This document shows positions 56,077-64,000 of a stretch of 64,000 nucleotides of DNA, in pieces. Under the pieces are notes generated by a model. That model saw only the letters and a program-made list of their open reading frames with translations, searched no databases and was not told where the DNA came from. Both the position numbers and the translations under genes were made by a program. Numbering within the stretch: the first letter of the stretch is position 1; the number at the start of each line of letters is the position of its first letter. The DNA lies in contig NZ_LN884297.1 in assembly GCF_001403875.1 (NCBI RefSeq), positions 1 to 64,000 on the forward strand, written 5' to 3'. This stretch comes from Paenibacillus ihumii. Lineage in GTDB: Bacteria > Bacillota > Bacilli > Paenibacillales > Paenibacillaceae.

Positions 56077-57789
56077 CTACAGCGACCCGCCCTGCGGAGA
56101 CTCGGCATGCAGAAAAGAAGCCGGCGCCGGTACGAAGGTTTCACCGCCCAGCGACAGATCGAAGTTCTTCTCCGCCTCAGGGCCGAAGACATGCCGGAAC
56201 ACCTCGGATACGGATTCCACCGGTATGACTCTTAGCCCCTGCAGGCCCTCGAATAGCGTCTGCCAATTATCCTTCGGAATAAGCACGGTCGTCGCCCCTG
56301 CCTGAAAAGCCGCTTCGACCTTGGCCACGACTCCGCCGACCGGCTTCACCTTCCCATGAATGCCCAGCTCGCCGGTCATGGCGATCCGGTTATCGACAGG
56401 TACCCGCTTGATCGCTGAAGCAATCGCTGTAGCGATAGCCATTCCCGCAGAAGGTCCGTCGATCGGCGTGCCCCCTGGAAAGTTGATATGCAGGTCATAG
56501 TTCGCCGGATGAAGCCCAATGCTTTTCAGCACAGTCAGCACGTTTTCCACTGAGCCCTTCGCCATACTCTTGCGCCGCAGCGTCCGGTTCCCCCCGCCGA
56601 TCTCTTCCTCATCGACTACGCCGGTGATCGTATAGACGCCTTTCCCCTTCTGAGCGGGGACGGCCGTTGCCTCGATCTCCAGCAAGGTGCCCATATTCGG
56701 GCCATATACCGCAAGCCCATTCACAACGCCGATCTCCGACTGCTCGTTGATCTTGCGATCCGGGCGCGGCGCGAGCTGGCTGCTCGTGGCCACCCATTCC
56801 AAATCCGAAGCCAGCAAATGATCGCGCTGCTCGGTCAGAGCCAGCCCGGCGGCAAGCTGAACCATGTTCACCGCTTCCCGCCCGTTCGTGGCGAACTTCT
56901 TGATGACCTCGATCGCCTCGGGGCACGGCTGGAAGCCGATTCTTTTAACCGCGTCCTCGGCAATTTGGGCAATCTCATCCGGCAGCAGCGGACGGAAGTA
57001 AATTTCCATGCAGCGCGAACGAAGGGCCGGAGGGATTTCATGTGCAGAGCGTGTCGTTGCCCCGACCAGACGGAAGTCAGCCGGCAGCCCATTCTGGAAA
57101 ATGTCATGGATATACGCCGGCGTCCCAGAATCCTCGGAATTGTAATAGGCACTTTCCAGAAAAACCTTGCGGTCCTCCAGCACCTTTAACATTTTATTCA
57201 TTTGTATGGAGTGAAGCTCCCCAATTTCATCAATAAACAGAATGCCGCCGTGCGCCTTCGTTACCGCTCCCGGCTTCGGCTGCGGAATTCCCGCCACTCC
57301 CATGGCGCCAGCGCCTTGGTAAATCGGATCATGAACCGACCCGATGAGCGGATCAGCAATGCCCCTCTCATCAAATCTGGCAATCGTCGCATCCATTTCA
57401 ATAAACTTGGCATCTGACTTAAAGGGCGATATCGGACTTTTCTTGGCTTCCTCCATCACCACTCTGGCCGCCGCTGTCTTGCCGACCCCTGGCGGGCCAT
57501 AAATAATGACGTGCTGGGGATTGGCGCTACATAATGCAGCCTTTAAAGCCCGAAGCCCATCCTTCTGGCCGACGATGTCGTTCATGGTCGCCGGCCGCGT
57601 ACGCTCCGCAAGCGGCTTCGTCAGCGATACCGCCCGCAGCTTGCGCAGCTTTTCCAGCTCCTTGCGCGACTCCTTGTCCACCGCGGTCCGGTTCCCCCTT
57701 TGGCTGCGAAGCTGATTCCAGAAATAAAGGCCGATGACCACGGCGAAGAACATTTGAACGGACATCAAAATTACATTCAGTTCCATCAT
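56077..57789 (-). CDS. lonB: LonB protease (membrane-anchored, sporulation type)
   Basis: The 570-residue protein has one N-terminal membrane helix (about 5-22) and a short linker. Its AAA+ domain carries P-loop [14 protein letters not shown] near 98, and its Lon protease domain carries the Ser in PIDGPSAGMAIAT and the Lys in VGGVVAKVEAAF. It lacks the LON N-terminal domain of LonA. In Bacillus, LonB is made in the forespore under sigma-F. The layout clpX-lonB-lonA resembles Bacillus but is broken here by ispG and an IS. GGGAGG precedes the ATG. Confidence 0.95.
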   Translation of the reverse strand: MMELNVILMSVQMFFAVVIGLYFWNQLRSQRGNRTAVDKESRKELEKLRKLRAVSLTKPLAERTRPATMNDIVGQKDGLRALKAALCSANPQHVIIYGPPGVGKTAAARVVMEEAKKSPISPFKSDAKFIEMDATIARFDERGIADPLIGSVHDPIYQGAGAMGVAGIPQPKPGAVTKAHGGILFIDEIGELHSIQMNKMLKVLEDRKVFLESAYYNSEDSGTPAYIHDIFQNGLPADFRLVGATTRSAHEIPPALRSRCMEIYFRPLLPDEIAQIAEDAVKRIGFQPCPEAIEVIKKFATNGREAVNMVQLAAGLALTEQRDHLLASDLEWVATSSQLAPRPDRKINEQSEIGVVNGLAVYGPNMGTLLEIEATAVPAQKGKGVYTITGVVDEEEIGGGNRTLRRKSMAKGSVENVLTVLKSIGLHPANYDLHINFPGGTPIDGPSAGMAIATAIASAIKRVPVDNRIAMTGELGIHGKVKPVGGVVAKVEAAFQAGATTVLIPKDNWQTLFEGLQGLRVIPVESVSEVFRHVFGPEAEKNFDLSLGGETFVPAPASFLHAESPQGGSL

Positions 57790-58015
57790 ACAGAGCCTCC
57801 CACACTTTTACTGATACATGGTAGTATTGCCCTATTCGCCCATCATAAAACGCAATTGTTAGCTAAAATGAATTAAGAAAAACGTCAATTGATGTTATTT
57901 CCTTTAAAATGCGGATTCATTTAGGGAATACTTGGAATGTAGCTTGGGAATCTAAACGTAGACGGGAAGGGGTTATGATAGTGATGAGTGATGGTAATGG
58001 GTGATGTGGGTGGGT

Positions 58016-58219
58016 GATGTGGGAGAATGTTACTAAATGTCAACGAATTGTTATGGGTCATTATGAATGTTGCGGGATGTCGGGGAACGTTAGCGGTTGT
58101 AGTGGGATGCCGGGAATCGTAATGGGATATTACGGATGTTTGCGGGTGCGGGAAACGTTATGGGTTATTGCGGATATTGCGGGATGCGGGAAATGCCATG
58201 GGTTATTGCGGATGTTCTA
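58016..58219 (+). repeat. G-rich degenerate tandem repeat
   Basis: About five diverged copies have a period of 30-40 bp. The clearest start GCGGG at 58072, 58142 and 58179, with a variant at 58102. The last two copies share GGGTTATTGCGGAT. The plus strand is strongly G-rich over C. A 68-codon frame crosses it but has no coding support. It fills much of the gap after lonB; 57790-58015 shows nothing else I can name. Confidence 0.7.
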
Positions 58220-58244
58220 GTGCGCTATTTGCAAAGGGGAAAAT

Positions 58245-58307
58245 AACCAAATGTATTTCATACATTTAGTTTAATGGTTTTAGCCCTATTGGAGGCAACC
58301 AACTGCA
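58245..58307. repeat. two copies of the roughly 52-bp intergenic repeat, left of the IS
   Basis: Copy A starts at 58245 (AACCAAATGTATTTCATACATTTAG) only in outline: AACCAAATG then CATACATTTAG. Copy B starts at 58297 with AACCAACTGCA and is broken by the IS at 58307. Copies C and D lie to the right of the IS. Confidence 0.65.
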
Positions 58308-58352
58308 GAACTGGACTTCTGTCAAGAAAGTGGACACCTATTAAGTGAAAGT

Positions 58353-59183
58353 TTATGCCGTCTCCTTCTTGAATTGCGCAGCAAATTGAACCGGCGACAA
58401 ATAGCCGATTGAACCGTGGATTCGTTTGCGGTTGTAGAAAAATTCAATGTACCTGTAAATGGTCTCGTAAGCCTGTTGTTTGGTCTTGAACTTCGTTCTG
58501 TAGATGAGTTCTTTTTTCAAAATGCTGTGAAATGACTCGATACAAGCGTTATCATAGCAATTCCCTTTACGACTCATGCTAACCTTCATGGAATATGATT
58601 CAATCTTGTCGCGGTACTCCTTCGATGCGTACTGTGAACCGCGATCGGAATGGTGAAGCAATCCTTTATCTGGTTTTTTCGCATCATATGCGGCTTCTAG
58701 AGCATCTAAGACAAGTTCTGTAGTCATCCGGCCGTAAAGCCGCCAACCCACGATCTCGCGTGTGCACAGATCCATCAGACTAGCCAAGTACAGCCGTCCT
58801 TCTCGGCAGGGGATGTAGGTAATATCCGCAACCCACACTTTGTTCGGTTCAGATACGGCAAAGTTCTGGTCCAGCTCGTTGGGAGCAATGGGTGAGTCAT
58901 GATTGGAATCGGTCGTCTGCACCTTAAATTTACGGGAGACACAAGAACGCAACCCCAGTTCTTTCATGTAGATGCTAACTGTGCGCTCCGCGATCTGGAT
59001 ACGTTCTTTCCACAGCATTCGGGTAATCTTAGGACTGCCGTAGCGTTCCTCGGAGTCATGAAAATGATACATGACCCTCTCCAGAACCTTCGCCTTTCGA
59101 AGTTTCTGCTCGCTAGGCAATGCCTTTTGCCACTTGTAGAAGCCACTCCGAGACACTTGTAAAACCTTGCACATCTTCTCCAC
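58353..59183 (-). CDS. IS3-family transposase, DDE domain (OrfB)
   Basis: The 276-residue frame has an N-terminal HTH_21 region (VSRSGFYKWQ) and the rve DDE core: Asp in VWVADITYIP, Asp in LLHHSDRGSQY and Glu in NACIESFHSILKKE. The frame is open further upstream, towards and past the orfA stop, in the -1 frame. The protein is therefore probably made as an OrfAB fusion by -1 frameshifting near AAAGAAAGG. No interruption is visible, so it may be active. Confidence 0.92.
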   Translation of the reverse strand: MEKMCKVLQVSRSGFYKWQKALPSEQKLRKAKVLERVMYHFHDSEERYGSPKITRMLWKERIQIAERTVSIYMKELGLRSCVSRKFKVQTTDSNHDSPIAPNELDQNFAVSEPNKVWVADITYIPCREGRLYLASLMDLCTREIVGWRLYGRMTTELVLDALEAAYDAKKPDKGLLHHSDRGSQYASKEYRDKIESYSMKVSMSRKGNCYDNACIESFHSILKKELIYRTKFKTKQQAYETIYRYIEFFYNRKRIHGSIGYLSPVQFAAQFKKETA

Positions 59184-59221
59184 CGGAAACTCGGAGCGAT
59201 GTTCTTTGATGAATTGGAACC

Positions 59222-59536
59222 TCAGTTCCTTTCTTTGCTGAAGATGTGCAGCGCCTTTTTTAATATAGCGAGTTCTTCCTGGAGATCTTGATTTTCCCGC
59301 TCCTTCTCTTGATTCTCCAGTTCCTTTTTACGCAGTTGTTGTTCGAGTTGACGCACTCTCTCCGGTGTGACTAAAGATTCCAGCTGGATATCATCACGGT
59401 AAAGTGCTTTCCAGTTATGCAACACACCCGCAGATATACCGAGTTCTTCGGCCAACTGCGACATTGACTTACTTTGCTCTAAAATATACTTCACTGTCTG
59501 CTTCTTAAACTCTTCACTGTAACTATTACGTTCCAT
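59222..59536 (-). CDS. IS3-family OrfA (HTH and leucine zipper)
   Basis: The 104-residue protein has an N-terminal helix-turn-helix (about 8-50, YILEQSKSMSQLAEELGIS) and a C-terminal coiled coil (about 60-100) rich in Glu, Gln and Leu heptads. OrfA binds the IS ends and regulates transposition. GGGAGAG precedes the ATG. Confidence 0.92.
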   Translation of the reverse strand: MERNSYSEEFKKQTVKYILEQSKSMSQLAEELGISAGVLHNWKALYRDDIQLESLVTPERVRQLEQQLRKKELENQEKERENQDLQEELAILKKALHIFSKERN

Positions 59537-59602
59537 CCGGACATCTCTCCCTTAAGGATTATTATCTAGGTTCACTTAAGGACTGTCCACTTTTTATTCT
59601 AG

Positions 59603-59745
59603 CTGCAAACCTACATTTAGTTTTAAGCTATTCCGACGAATTTGCTCCATTCAGGCAAACTAACTGTATGATTTACATTTAGCACAAGTACTTTTTAAAA
59701 AAACAATGGAACTAACTGTATAAAATGCATGTAGCACTCGAATCC
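59603..59745. repeat. remaining copies of the roughly 52-bp repeat, right of the IS
   Basis: The rest of copy B follows CTGCA at 59608 (AACCTACATTTAG). Copy C starts at 59657 (AAACTAACTGTATG, then TTACATTTAGC) and copy D at 59710 (AACTAACTGTAT, then TGCATGTAGC). C to D is 52 bp. Confidence 0.65.
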
Positions 59746-60024
59746 ACTATATAAACCGGGTAACTTGGGTGGAACGAAACGATACAGAATACATTAACGA
59801 TACAGAATACCCATAAACGACGATACATGCCAACCAGCGATGTAACTCTATTTCGTCCAGCTCCGTCAATCATTAAGCAGTCATAACACTGTTGCTGTCA
59901 CCCGCTCGCGCACCGCCGTCATGCAGCGAAGCACCGCGCGCTGGGAGCTGCGCGGTTACACTATTGCATTCCTGAAACCATACTTCATAACCGTTAATGC
60001 TCGCATCCCATAATCAGAAGTAGT
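59746..60024. other. non-coding region between IS flank and ispG terminator
   Basis: It contains a 15-bp direct repeat AACGATACAGAATAC at 59778-59792 and 59796-59810 (period 18) and a weaker third copy near 59817. A GC-rich stretch follows (59895-59960). I see no gene or RNA family here. Confidence 0.6.
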
Positions 60025-60062
60025 AAAAAACCGCAAACTGCACTTGCGTACAGCTTACGGTT
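60025..60062 (-). terminator. intrinsic terminator after ispG
   Basis: The minus strand has a 15-bp stem (AACCGTAAGCTGTAC / GTGCAGTTTGCGGTT, with some wobble pairs), a GCAA tetraloop and a T run. Confidence 0.9.
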
Positions 60063-60160
60063 TATTTATCGAACGGTATATCCCGCATGTTTTACATGAC
60101 GCGTTATTAACGCTGCTGCTGACGTAATCTTAATAATTTGGGCGTATTAATCCCCGCCGC

Positions 60161-61285
60161 TTATGCTTTAGCGCTAGCGGCCCGGTGCTCCTTGCGGCCG
60201 GGAATCTCGCCTGTCGCTTCGTAGACCTCGACGATATGGTCGATTTCTTTCTTTAATTCCGACACCAACTCGGCTTCTGGCACCTTGCGGATCATTTCAC
60301 CGTAGCGGAACAGCAGGCCCTCGCCGCGGGCGCCAGCTATACCGATATCAGCCTCGCGGGCTTCGCCCGGCCCGTTCACGGCGCAGCCGAGCACGGAAAC
60401 CTTGATCGGAACCTTCAGATTGGCGATATAATCCTCTACCTCATTCGCGATTGCAAACAAGTCGATATCCAGCCGGCCGCAGGTCGGGCAGGACACTAAT
60501 GTGGCTGCGTTCGAAATCAAACCGAAGGTCTTGAGCAGTTCGCGGGCAACCTTGACCTCCTCCACAGGATCCGCGCTCAGCGAAATCCGCAGCGTGGAGC
60601 CGATGCCCATCGACAGCAGCGCCCCGATGCCCGCCGCGCTCTTGACAGTTCCCGAGAACAGCGTGCCCGCTTCGGTAATGCCCAGATGCAGCGGATACGG
60701 TATGACCTCTGCGGCTTTGGAATAAGCGGCAATGGCCATTGGCACATCAGACGCCTTAAGTGACACGATAATATCATGAAAATCCAGCTCTTCCAGAATG
60801 CCGATATGGAACAATGCGCTCTCTACCATGGCCTCCGGCGTTGGATAGCCGTATTTTTCGAGCAAATGGTTCTCCAAAGAACCTGCATTGACTCCGATGC
60901 GGATTGGAATGCCTTTCTCCTTGCAGGCTTTAACGACGGCTTCAACTTTTTCCCGGCGGCCGATATTTCCCGGATTGATGCGCACCTTGTCGATGCCGTT
61001 CTCAATCGCGAGCAAGGCCAGTTTGTAATTGAAATGAATATCTGCCACAAGCGGTATATGAATTTGCTTCTTGATTTCCTTGATCGCCGCTGCAGCTTCT
61101 TCATTATTCACGGTCACGCGAACCAATTGACAGCCTGCTTCCTCGAGCCGATGAATTTCCGCTACCGTAGCCGCGACATCTGCTGTCTTCGTCGTACACA
61201 TGCTCTGAATGATTACTTCGTTACTGCCGCCGATCGTCAGATTGCCGACTTTGACCGGCCGGGTATCTTGTCTCAAGAATGTCAT
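60161..61285 (-). CDS. ispG: 4-hydroxy-3-methylbut-2-en-1-yl diphosphate synthase
   Basis: This 374-residue enzyme of the MEP isoprenoid pathway converts MEcPP to HMBPP. It has an N-terminal TIM barrel and a C-terminal iron-sulfur domain. The [4Fe-4S] cysteines lie in [11 protein letters not shown] and [14 protein letters not shown] 61285 has GGGAGAG about 10 nt upstream; a TTG eight codons earlier is less likely. A place between clpX and lonB is unlike the common dxr-rseP-ispG order. Confidence 0.96.
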   Translation of the reverse strand: MTFLRQDTRPVKVGNLTIGGSNEVIIQSMCTTKTADVAATVAEIHRLEEAGCQLVRVTVNNEEAAAAIKEIKKQIHIPLVADIHFNYKLALLAIENGIDKVRINPGNIGRREKVEAVVKACKEKGIPIRIGVNAGSLENHLLEKYGYPTPEAMVESALFHIGILEELDFHDIIVSLKASDVPMAIAAYSKAAEVIPYPLHLGITEAGTLFSGTVKSAAGIGALLSMGIGSTLRISLSADPVEEVKVARELLKTFGLISNAATLVSCPTCGRLDIDLFAIANEVEDYIANLKVPIKVSVLGCAVNGPGEAREADIGIAGARGEGLLFRYGEMIRKVPEAELVSELKKEIDHIVEVYEATGEIPGRKEHRAASAKA

Positions 61286-61310
61286 TTCAGGTCTCTCCCA
61301 TAACGTCAAA

Positions 61311-61364
61311 GCTCCACCCCTGCAAGCGAAGCGTATGTTTAACGCACTTCTCGCAAAGGTGGAG
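61311..61364 (-). other. long hairpin between clpX and ispG
   Basis: Ends CTCCACC / GGTGGAG pair, with more pairing inside (GCGAGAAGTGCGT with ACGCTTCGC). The tail GAGCTTTGACG is only weakly T-rich. It could be a terminator of clpX, or an mRNA processing or attenuating structure before ispG. Confidence 0.45.
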
Positions 61365-61404
61365 AACCTGACATCTATTTTGTGGCGTATTCGGCCGCTA
61401 AGCC

Positions 61405-62661
61405 TTATGCGCTCTCTTCTTGCTTCTTATTCTTCTTCGGCTGAAGCTCTGGAACCGTCTTGTCCTGAACTACCTTCTCCGTAATGACGCAGTCCGTAAT
61501 GTCCTCGCGGGAAGGCACTTCATACATCAGGTCGAGCATAATGCCTTCGATGATCGCACGAAGACCGCGCGCGCCCGTATTGCGCTTAATCGCTTCCTGG
61601 GCGATCGCTTCAAGCGCCTTCGGCTCGAAGGTCAGATTGACGTTGTCCAGCTCAAGCAGCTTCTGATATTGCTTCACCAGAGCGTTCTTCGGCTCGGACA
61701 AAATGCGCACCAGGGTCTTCTCGTCCAGCGGCTCCAGCGTGGAAATGACCGGCAAGCGGCCGACGAATTCGGGAATCAAACCGAACTTCAGCAAATCCTC
61801 TGGAAGAACCATGGAGAGATATTCGCCCGGTTTAAGATCCTTCTGCCCTTCGCTCACCGCGTTGAAGCCAATCACTTTCTTGCCGATCCGACGTTTGATG
61901 ATTTGCTCCAGTCCATCAAAGGCACCGCCGCAAATAAACAGAATGTTCGTCGTATCGATTTGAATGAATTCCTGATGCGGATGCTTGCGTCCGCCTTGTG
62001 GTGGCACAGATGCTACCGTGCCTTCTAAAATTTTGAGAAGGGCCTGCTGCACGCCCTCGCCGGATACGTCGCGGGTAATAGACGGGTTCTCGGACTTGCG
62101 GGCCACTTTATCGATCTCATCGATGTAAATGATGCCGCGCTCCGCCTTCTCCACGTCATAATCCGCAGCCTGGATCAGCTTCAGCAAAATATTCTCGACG
62201 TCTTCGCCGACATATCCGGCTTCCGTCAAGGAAGTTGCATCCGCGATCGCAAAAGGCACGTTCAAAATTCTTGCCATCGTCTGCGCAAGCAATGTCTTAC
62301 CGGAGCCCGTAGGACCCAGCAGCAGGATATTGCTCTTCTGCAATTCGACGTCGTCCACCTTGCCTTGGATATTAACACGCTTGTAGTGGTTATATACCGC
62401 AACGGACAGCGATTTCTTCGCCTGCTCCTGACCGATGACATACTGATCCAGAATGTCGCGAATTTCCCTCGGCTTCGGAATTTCCTTCAGATCCAATTCC
62501 TCTTCATGTCCGAGTTCCTCTTCTACGATCTCCGTGCACAATTCGATGCATTCGTCACATATATAAACGCCGGGTCCAGCAACAAGCTTGCGGACCTGCT
62601 CCTGCGATTTACCGCAGAACGAGCATTTCAGTTGTCCCTTTTCATCGTTGAACTTAAACAT
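61405..62661 (-). CDS. clpX: ClpX ATPase subunit of ClpXP protease
   Basis: The 418-residue AAA+ unfoldase begins with a Cys4 zinc-binding domain (CSFCGK and CDECIE, about 13-40). It then has Walker [13 protein letters not shown] near 115, Walker [10 protein letters not shown], and the IGF-type loop region that docks on ClpP. It unfolds substrates for ClpP. It lies 12 bp after clpP. Confidence 0.98.
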   Translation of the reverse strand: MFKFNDEKGQLKCSFCGKSQEQVRKLVAGPGVYICDECIELCTEIVEEELGHEEELDLKEIPKPREIRDILDQYVIGQEQAKKSLSVAVYNHYKRVNIQGKVDDVELQKSNILLLGPTGSGKTLLAQTMARILNVPFAIADATSLTEAGYVGEDVENILLKLIQAADYDVEKAERGIIYIDEIDKVARKSENPSITRDVSGEGVQQALLKILEGTVASVPPQGGRKHPHQEFIQIDTTNILFICGGAFDGLEQIIKRRIGKKVIGFNAVSEGQKDLKPGEYLSMVLPEDLLKFGLIPEFVGRLPVISTLEPLDEKTLVRILSEPKNALVKQYQKLLELDNVNLTFEPKALEAIAQEAIKRNTGARGLRAIIEGIMLDLMYEVPSREDITDCVITEKVVQDKTVPELQPKKNKKQEESA

Positions 62662-62673
62662 GTAAACACCCCT

Positions 62674-63264
62674 TTATGGATTAATCGGCTTACTAATGAC
62701 CTGATCGATGATCCCGTAGGCCTTAGCCTCTTCCGCGCTCATAAAAAAGTCGCGGTCTGTATCGCGTTCGATTTTTTCAAGGGGTTGACCCGTCCGATCT
62801 ACGTAAATCTGGTTCAGCTTCTCTCTCGTCTTGATGATCCACTCGGCATGAATTTTGATGTCCGCAGCTTGACCGCGCACACCGCCAAGCGGCTGGTGAA
62901 TCATCACTTCACTGTTCGGAAGTGCGAATCGTTTGCCCGGGGCACCCGCTGTAAGCAGGAGCGAGCCCATACTGGCAGCCATTCCTACACAGATCGTAGA
63001 AACGTCCGGCTTGATATATTGCATCGTATCATATATACCCATCCCGGCTGTAACCGAACCACCAGGGGAATTGATGTACAGATGAATATCCTTGTCAGGA
63101 TCCTCCGCCGCCAAGAACAACAGCTGGGCTATTACGAGATTGGCAACATCATCGTCAATCGCGTTGCTGAGAAAAATGATTCGATCCTTAAGAAGTCTCG
63201 AATAAATATCGTAAGACCGTTCTCCCCGGCTTGTTTGTTCTACGACCATAGGTACCAGACTCAT
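62674..63264 (-). CDS. clpP: ClpP serine protease
   Basis: The 196-residue barrel-forming protease has the active-site Ser in [14 protein letters not shown], the His in [10 protein letters not shown] and an Asp in the C-terminal half. It partners with ClpX, encoded downstream. AAAAGAGGTTGGT precedes the ATG. Confidence 0.98.
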   Translation of the reverse strand: MSLVPMVVEQTSRGERSYDIYSRLLKDRIIFLSNAIDDDVANLVIAQLLFLAAEDPDKDIHLYINSPGGSVTAGMGIYDTMQYIKPDVSTICVGMAASMGSLLLTAGAPGKRFALPNSEVMIHQPLGGVRGQAADIKIHAEWIIKTREKLNQIYVDRTGQPLEKIERDTDRDFFMSAEEAKAYGIIDQVISKPINP

Positions 63265-63312
63265 GCGACCAACCTCTTTTCCTTTTCAAATTCTTACGCT
63301 TACAGAAATATT

Positions 63313-63341
63313 CTATCACGTTCAAAGGCGCATGTCATTTT
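63313..63341 (-). promoter_or_regulatory. candidate clpP-clpX promoter
   Basis: On the minus strand, -35 ATGACA, a 17-bp spacer and -10 TAGAAT, about 50 bp before clpP. No CtsR GGTCAAA repeat is visible in the 63265-63433 gap, and nothing else there is clear. Confidence 0.4.
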
Positions 63342-63433
63342 TCACTCGATACAGTGTATGACATTCTGAACGTATTATATAACAAAAGACTTGTCCGATT
63401 CAGCAATACCAATATATGTATTTCAAAAAGGTT

Positions 63434-63469
63434 AAAAATTAAGGCACGCATCTTATATACGTGCCTTAA
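63434..63469 (-). terminator. intrinsic terminator after tig
   Basis: The minus strand has a 10-bp perfect stem TTAAGGCACG / CGTGCCTTAA followed by TTTTT. It separates tig from clpP. Confidence 0.92.
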
Positions 63470-63516
63470 TGTTATTGCTGAAAGCTTCAAAAGCTTAAGC
63501 CGGCTCGGCGCCGATC

Positions 63517-64000
63517 CTATTCTTCAGCTGCTTCTTCTTTGGATTCTTCTTTAGCGTCTTCCTTAGCTTCTTCCTTCTTCTCAGCAGGAACCTCTTTACT
63601 GTTCTCCAGCAAGAATTCGATTGTCTTGCGAAGAGTTACATCCTCGTTCAAGCTGCCAAGGGAACCATTAGCTGCAAGAATGTTGCGGATTTCTTCCGGA
63701 GAACGCTTGTACGCTTCCGCCATATCGTTAAGCTCCTTGTTGATTTCTTCCTCGGTAGCCACGATATTCTCTTCCTTCGCAATTTTCTCCAGAACAAGGT
63801 TGTTGCGAACGCGTTTCTCTGCATCGGCCTTCATTTGCTCCTGCAGATCCTCGATCGTTTGGCCGGAGAAGCTCAGGAACATTTCCAGGTTCATGCCCTG
63901 GGAGCGAAGACGATTGTCGAAATCGCGAACCATGTTTTGAACTTCACTTTGGATCATCGACTCAGGAATTTCAACTTCAGCGTTCTCGCTTGCTTTTTCA
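63517..64000 (-). CDS. tig: trigger factor, C-terminal part (gene runs off the window)
   Basis: About 161 codons of the C-terminal chaperone arms are present, starting within the VEIPESMIQSEVQNMVRDFD segment. The product ends in an acidic Glu/Ala/Lys tail (KEESKEEAAEE). Trigger factor binds ribosomes near L23 and folds nascent chains; its ribosome-binding and PPIase domains lie outside the window. The order tig-clpP-clpX is conserved in many Bacilli. Confidence 0.95.
   Translation of the reverse strand, partial: EKASENAEVEIPESMIQSEVQNMVRDFDNRLRSQGMNLEMFLSFSGQTIEDLQEQMKADAEKRVRNNLVLEKIAKEENIVATEEEINKELNDMAEAYKRSPEEIRNILAANGSLGSLNEDVTLRKTIEFLLENSKEVPAEKKEEAKEDAKEESKEEAAEE

Larger units (their letters stand above)
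58308..59602 (-). mobile_element. IS3-family insertion sequence
   Basis: The element of about 1.3 kb has orfA and orfB on the minus strand. Imperfect subterminal inverted repeats lie at 58325-58352 and 59568-59595 and share AAAGTGGACA and TTAAGTGAA. The 5-bp sequence CTGCA flanks it at 58303-58307 and 59603-59607 and fits a target duplication. The ends are inferred from that duplication; the inverted repeats alone would give 58325-59595. Confidence 0.85.

Noticed and set aside
58014..58220. 68-codon frame across the G-rich repeats
   Set aside because: It is driven by repeat composition, has no clear ribosome-binding site, and its product is Cys/Gly-rich nonsense-like.
58308..59602. Prophage or larger genomic island around the IS
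   Set aside because: Only the two IS3 frames are present; no integrase, attachment-site tRNA or phage genes are seen.
63265..63430. CtsR operator upstream of clpP
   Set aside because: I looked for paired GGTCAAA heptads and found none on either strand.

Overview
The window looks like a chromosomal segment of a Paenibacillus-type, endospore-forming member of the Bacillales. Evidence: Firmicutes-style gene order (obgE-spo0B-rpmA-prp-rplU; minCD-mreBCD; hem genes next to spoVID; valS-folC-murC; tig-clpP-clpX-lonB-lonA-engB), sporulation genes (safA-like, spo0B, spoIVFA/FB, spoVID), a Val T-box and a TPP riboswitch, and secreted cellulases with family 3 carbohydrate-binding modules. Almost every gene is on the minus strand; the only plus-strand operon is the thiamine-type transporter ykoFEDC.

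Layout: 1-224 is the 5' end of a 16S rRNA gene, with tandem rrn promoters. 639-2231 is a LysM spore-coat protein. 2389-8028 is the pheB-hom-thrC-thrB-pheA-ilvE amino-acid operon. 8198-11515 holds obgE, spo0B, rpmA, prp and rplU, followed by an L21 leader. 11687-14729 holds rng, spoIVFB and spoIVFA. 14935-20930 holds the shape and division genes rodA, minD, minC, mreD, mreC, mreB and radC. 21101-22997 holds maf and a SPOR-domain membrane protein. 23081-27255 is a TPP riboswitch with ykoFEDC. 27328-33287 holds murC, folC and valS with its T-box. 33377-40233 holds three secreted glycoside hydrolases (GH9, GH10, GH6), each ending in a CBM3. 40739-51147 holds spoVID, an rluA-type gene and hemL, hemB, cobA-hemD, hemC, sirC and hemA. 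51391-57789 holds speD, a protein of unknown function, engB, lonA and lonB. 58308-59602 is an IS3-family element. 60161-64000 holds ispG, clpX, clpP and the 3' part of tig.

Working together: the amino-acid operon channels aspartate semialdehyde to threonine and chorismate-derived prephenate to phenylalanine. The hem genes make heme from glutamyl-tRNA and branch to siroheme through the CobA-HemD fusion and SirC. The three cellulase genes would give exo/endo attack on cellulose plus xylan cleavage. MreBCD, RodA and MurC serve the cell wall, and ClpXP, LonA and LonB serve proteolysis.

The most unusual sequence is non-coding: an 88-bp tandem repeat (three full copies and a partial fourth) that splits the hem operon, a G-rich degenerate repeat tract beside lonB, and a roughly 52-60-bp repeat array that the IS element has interrupted. 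I saw no CRISPR array, prophage, tRNA gene or clearly new multi-gene system. The cellulase cluster and the repeat families are the accessory features most worth follow-up.
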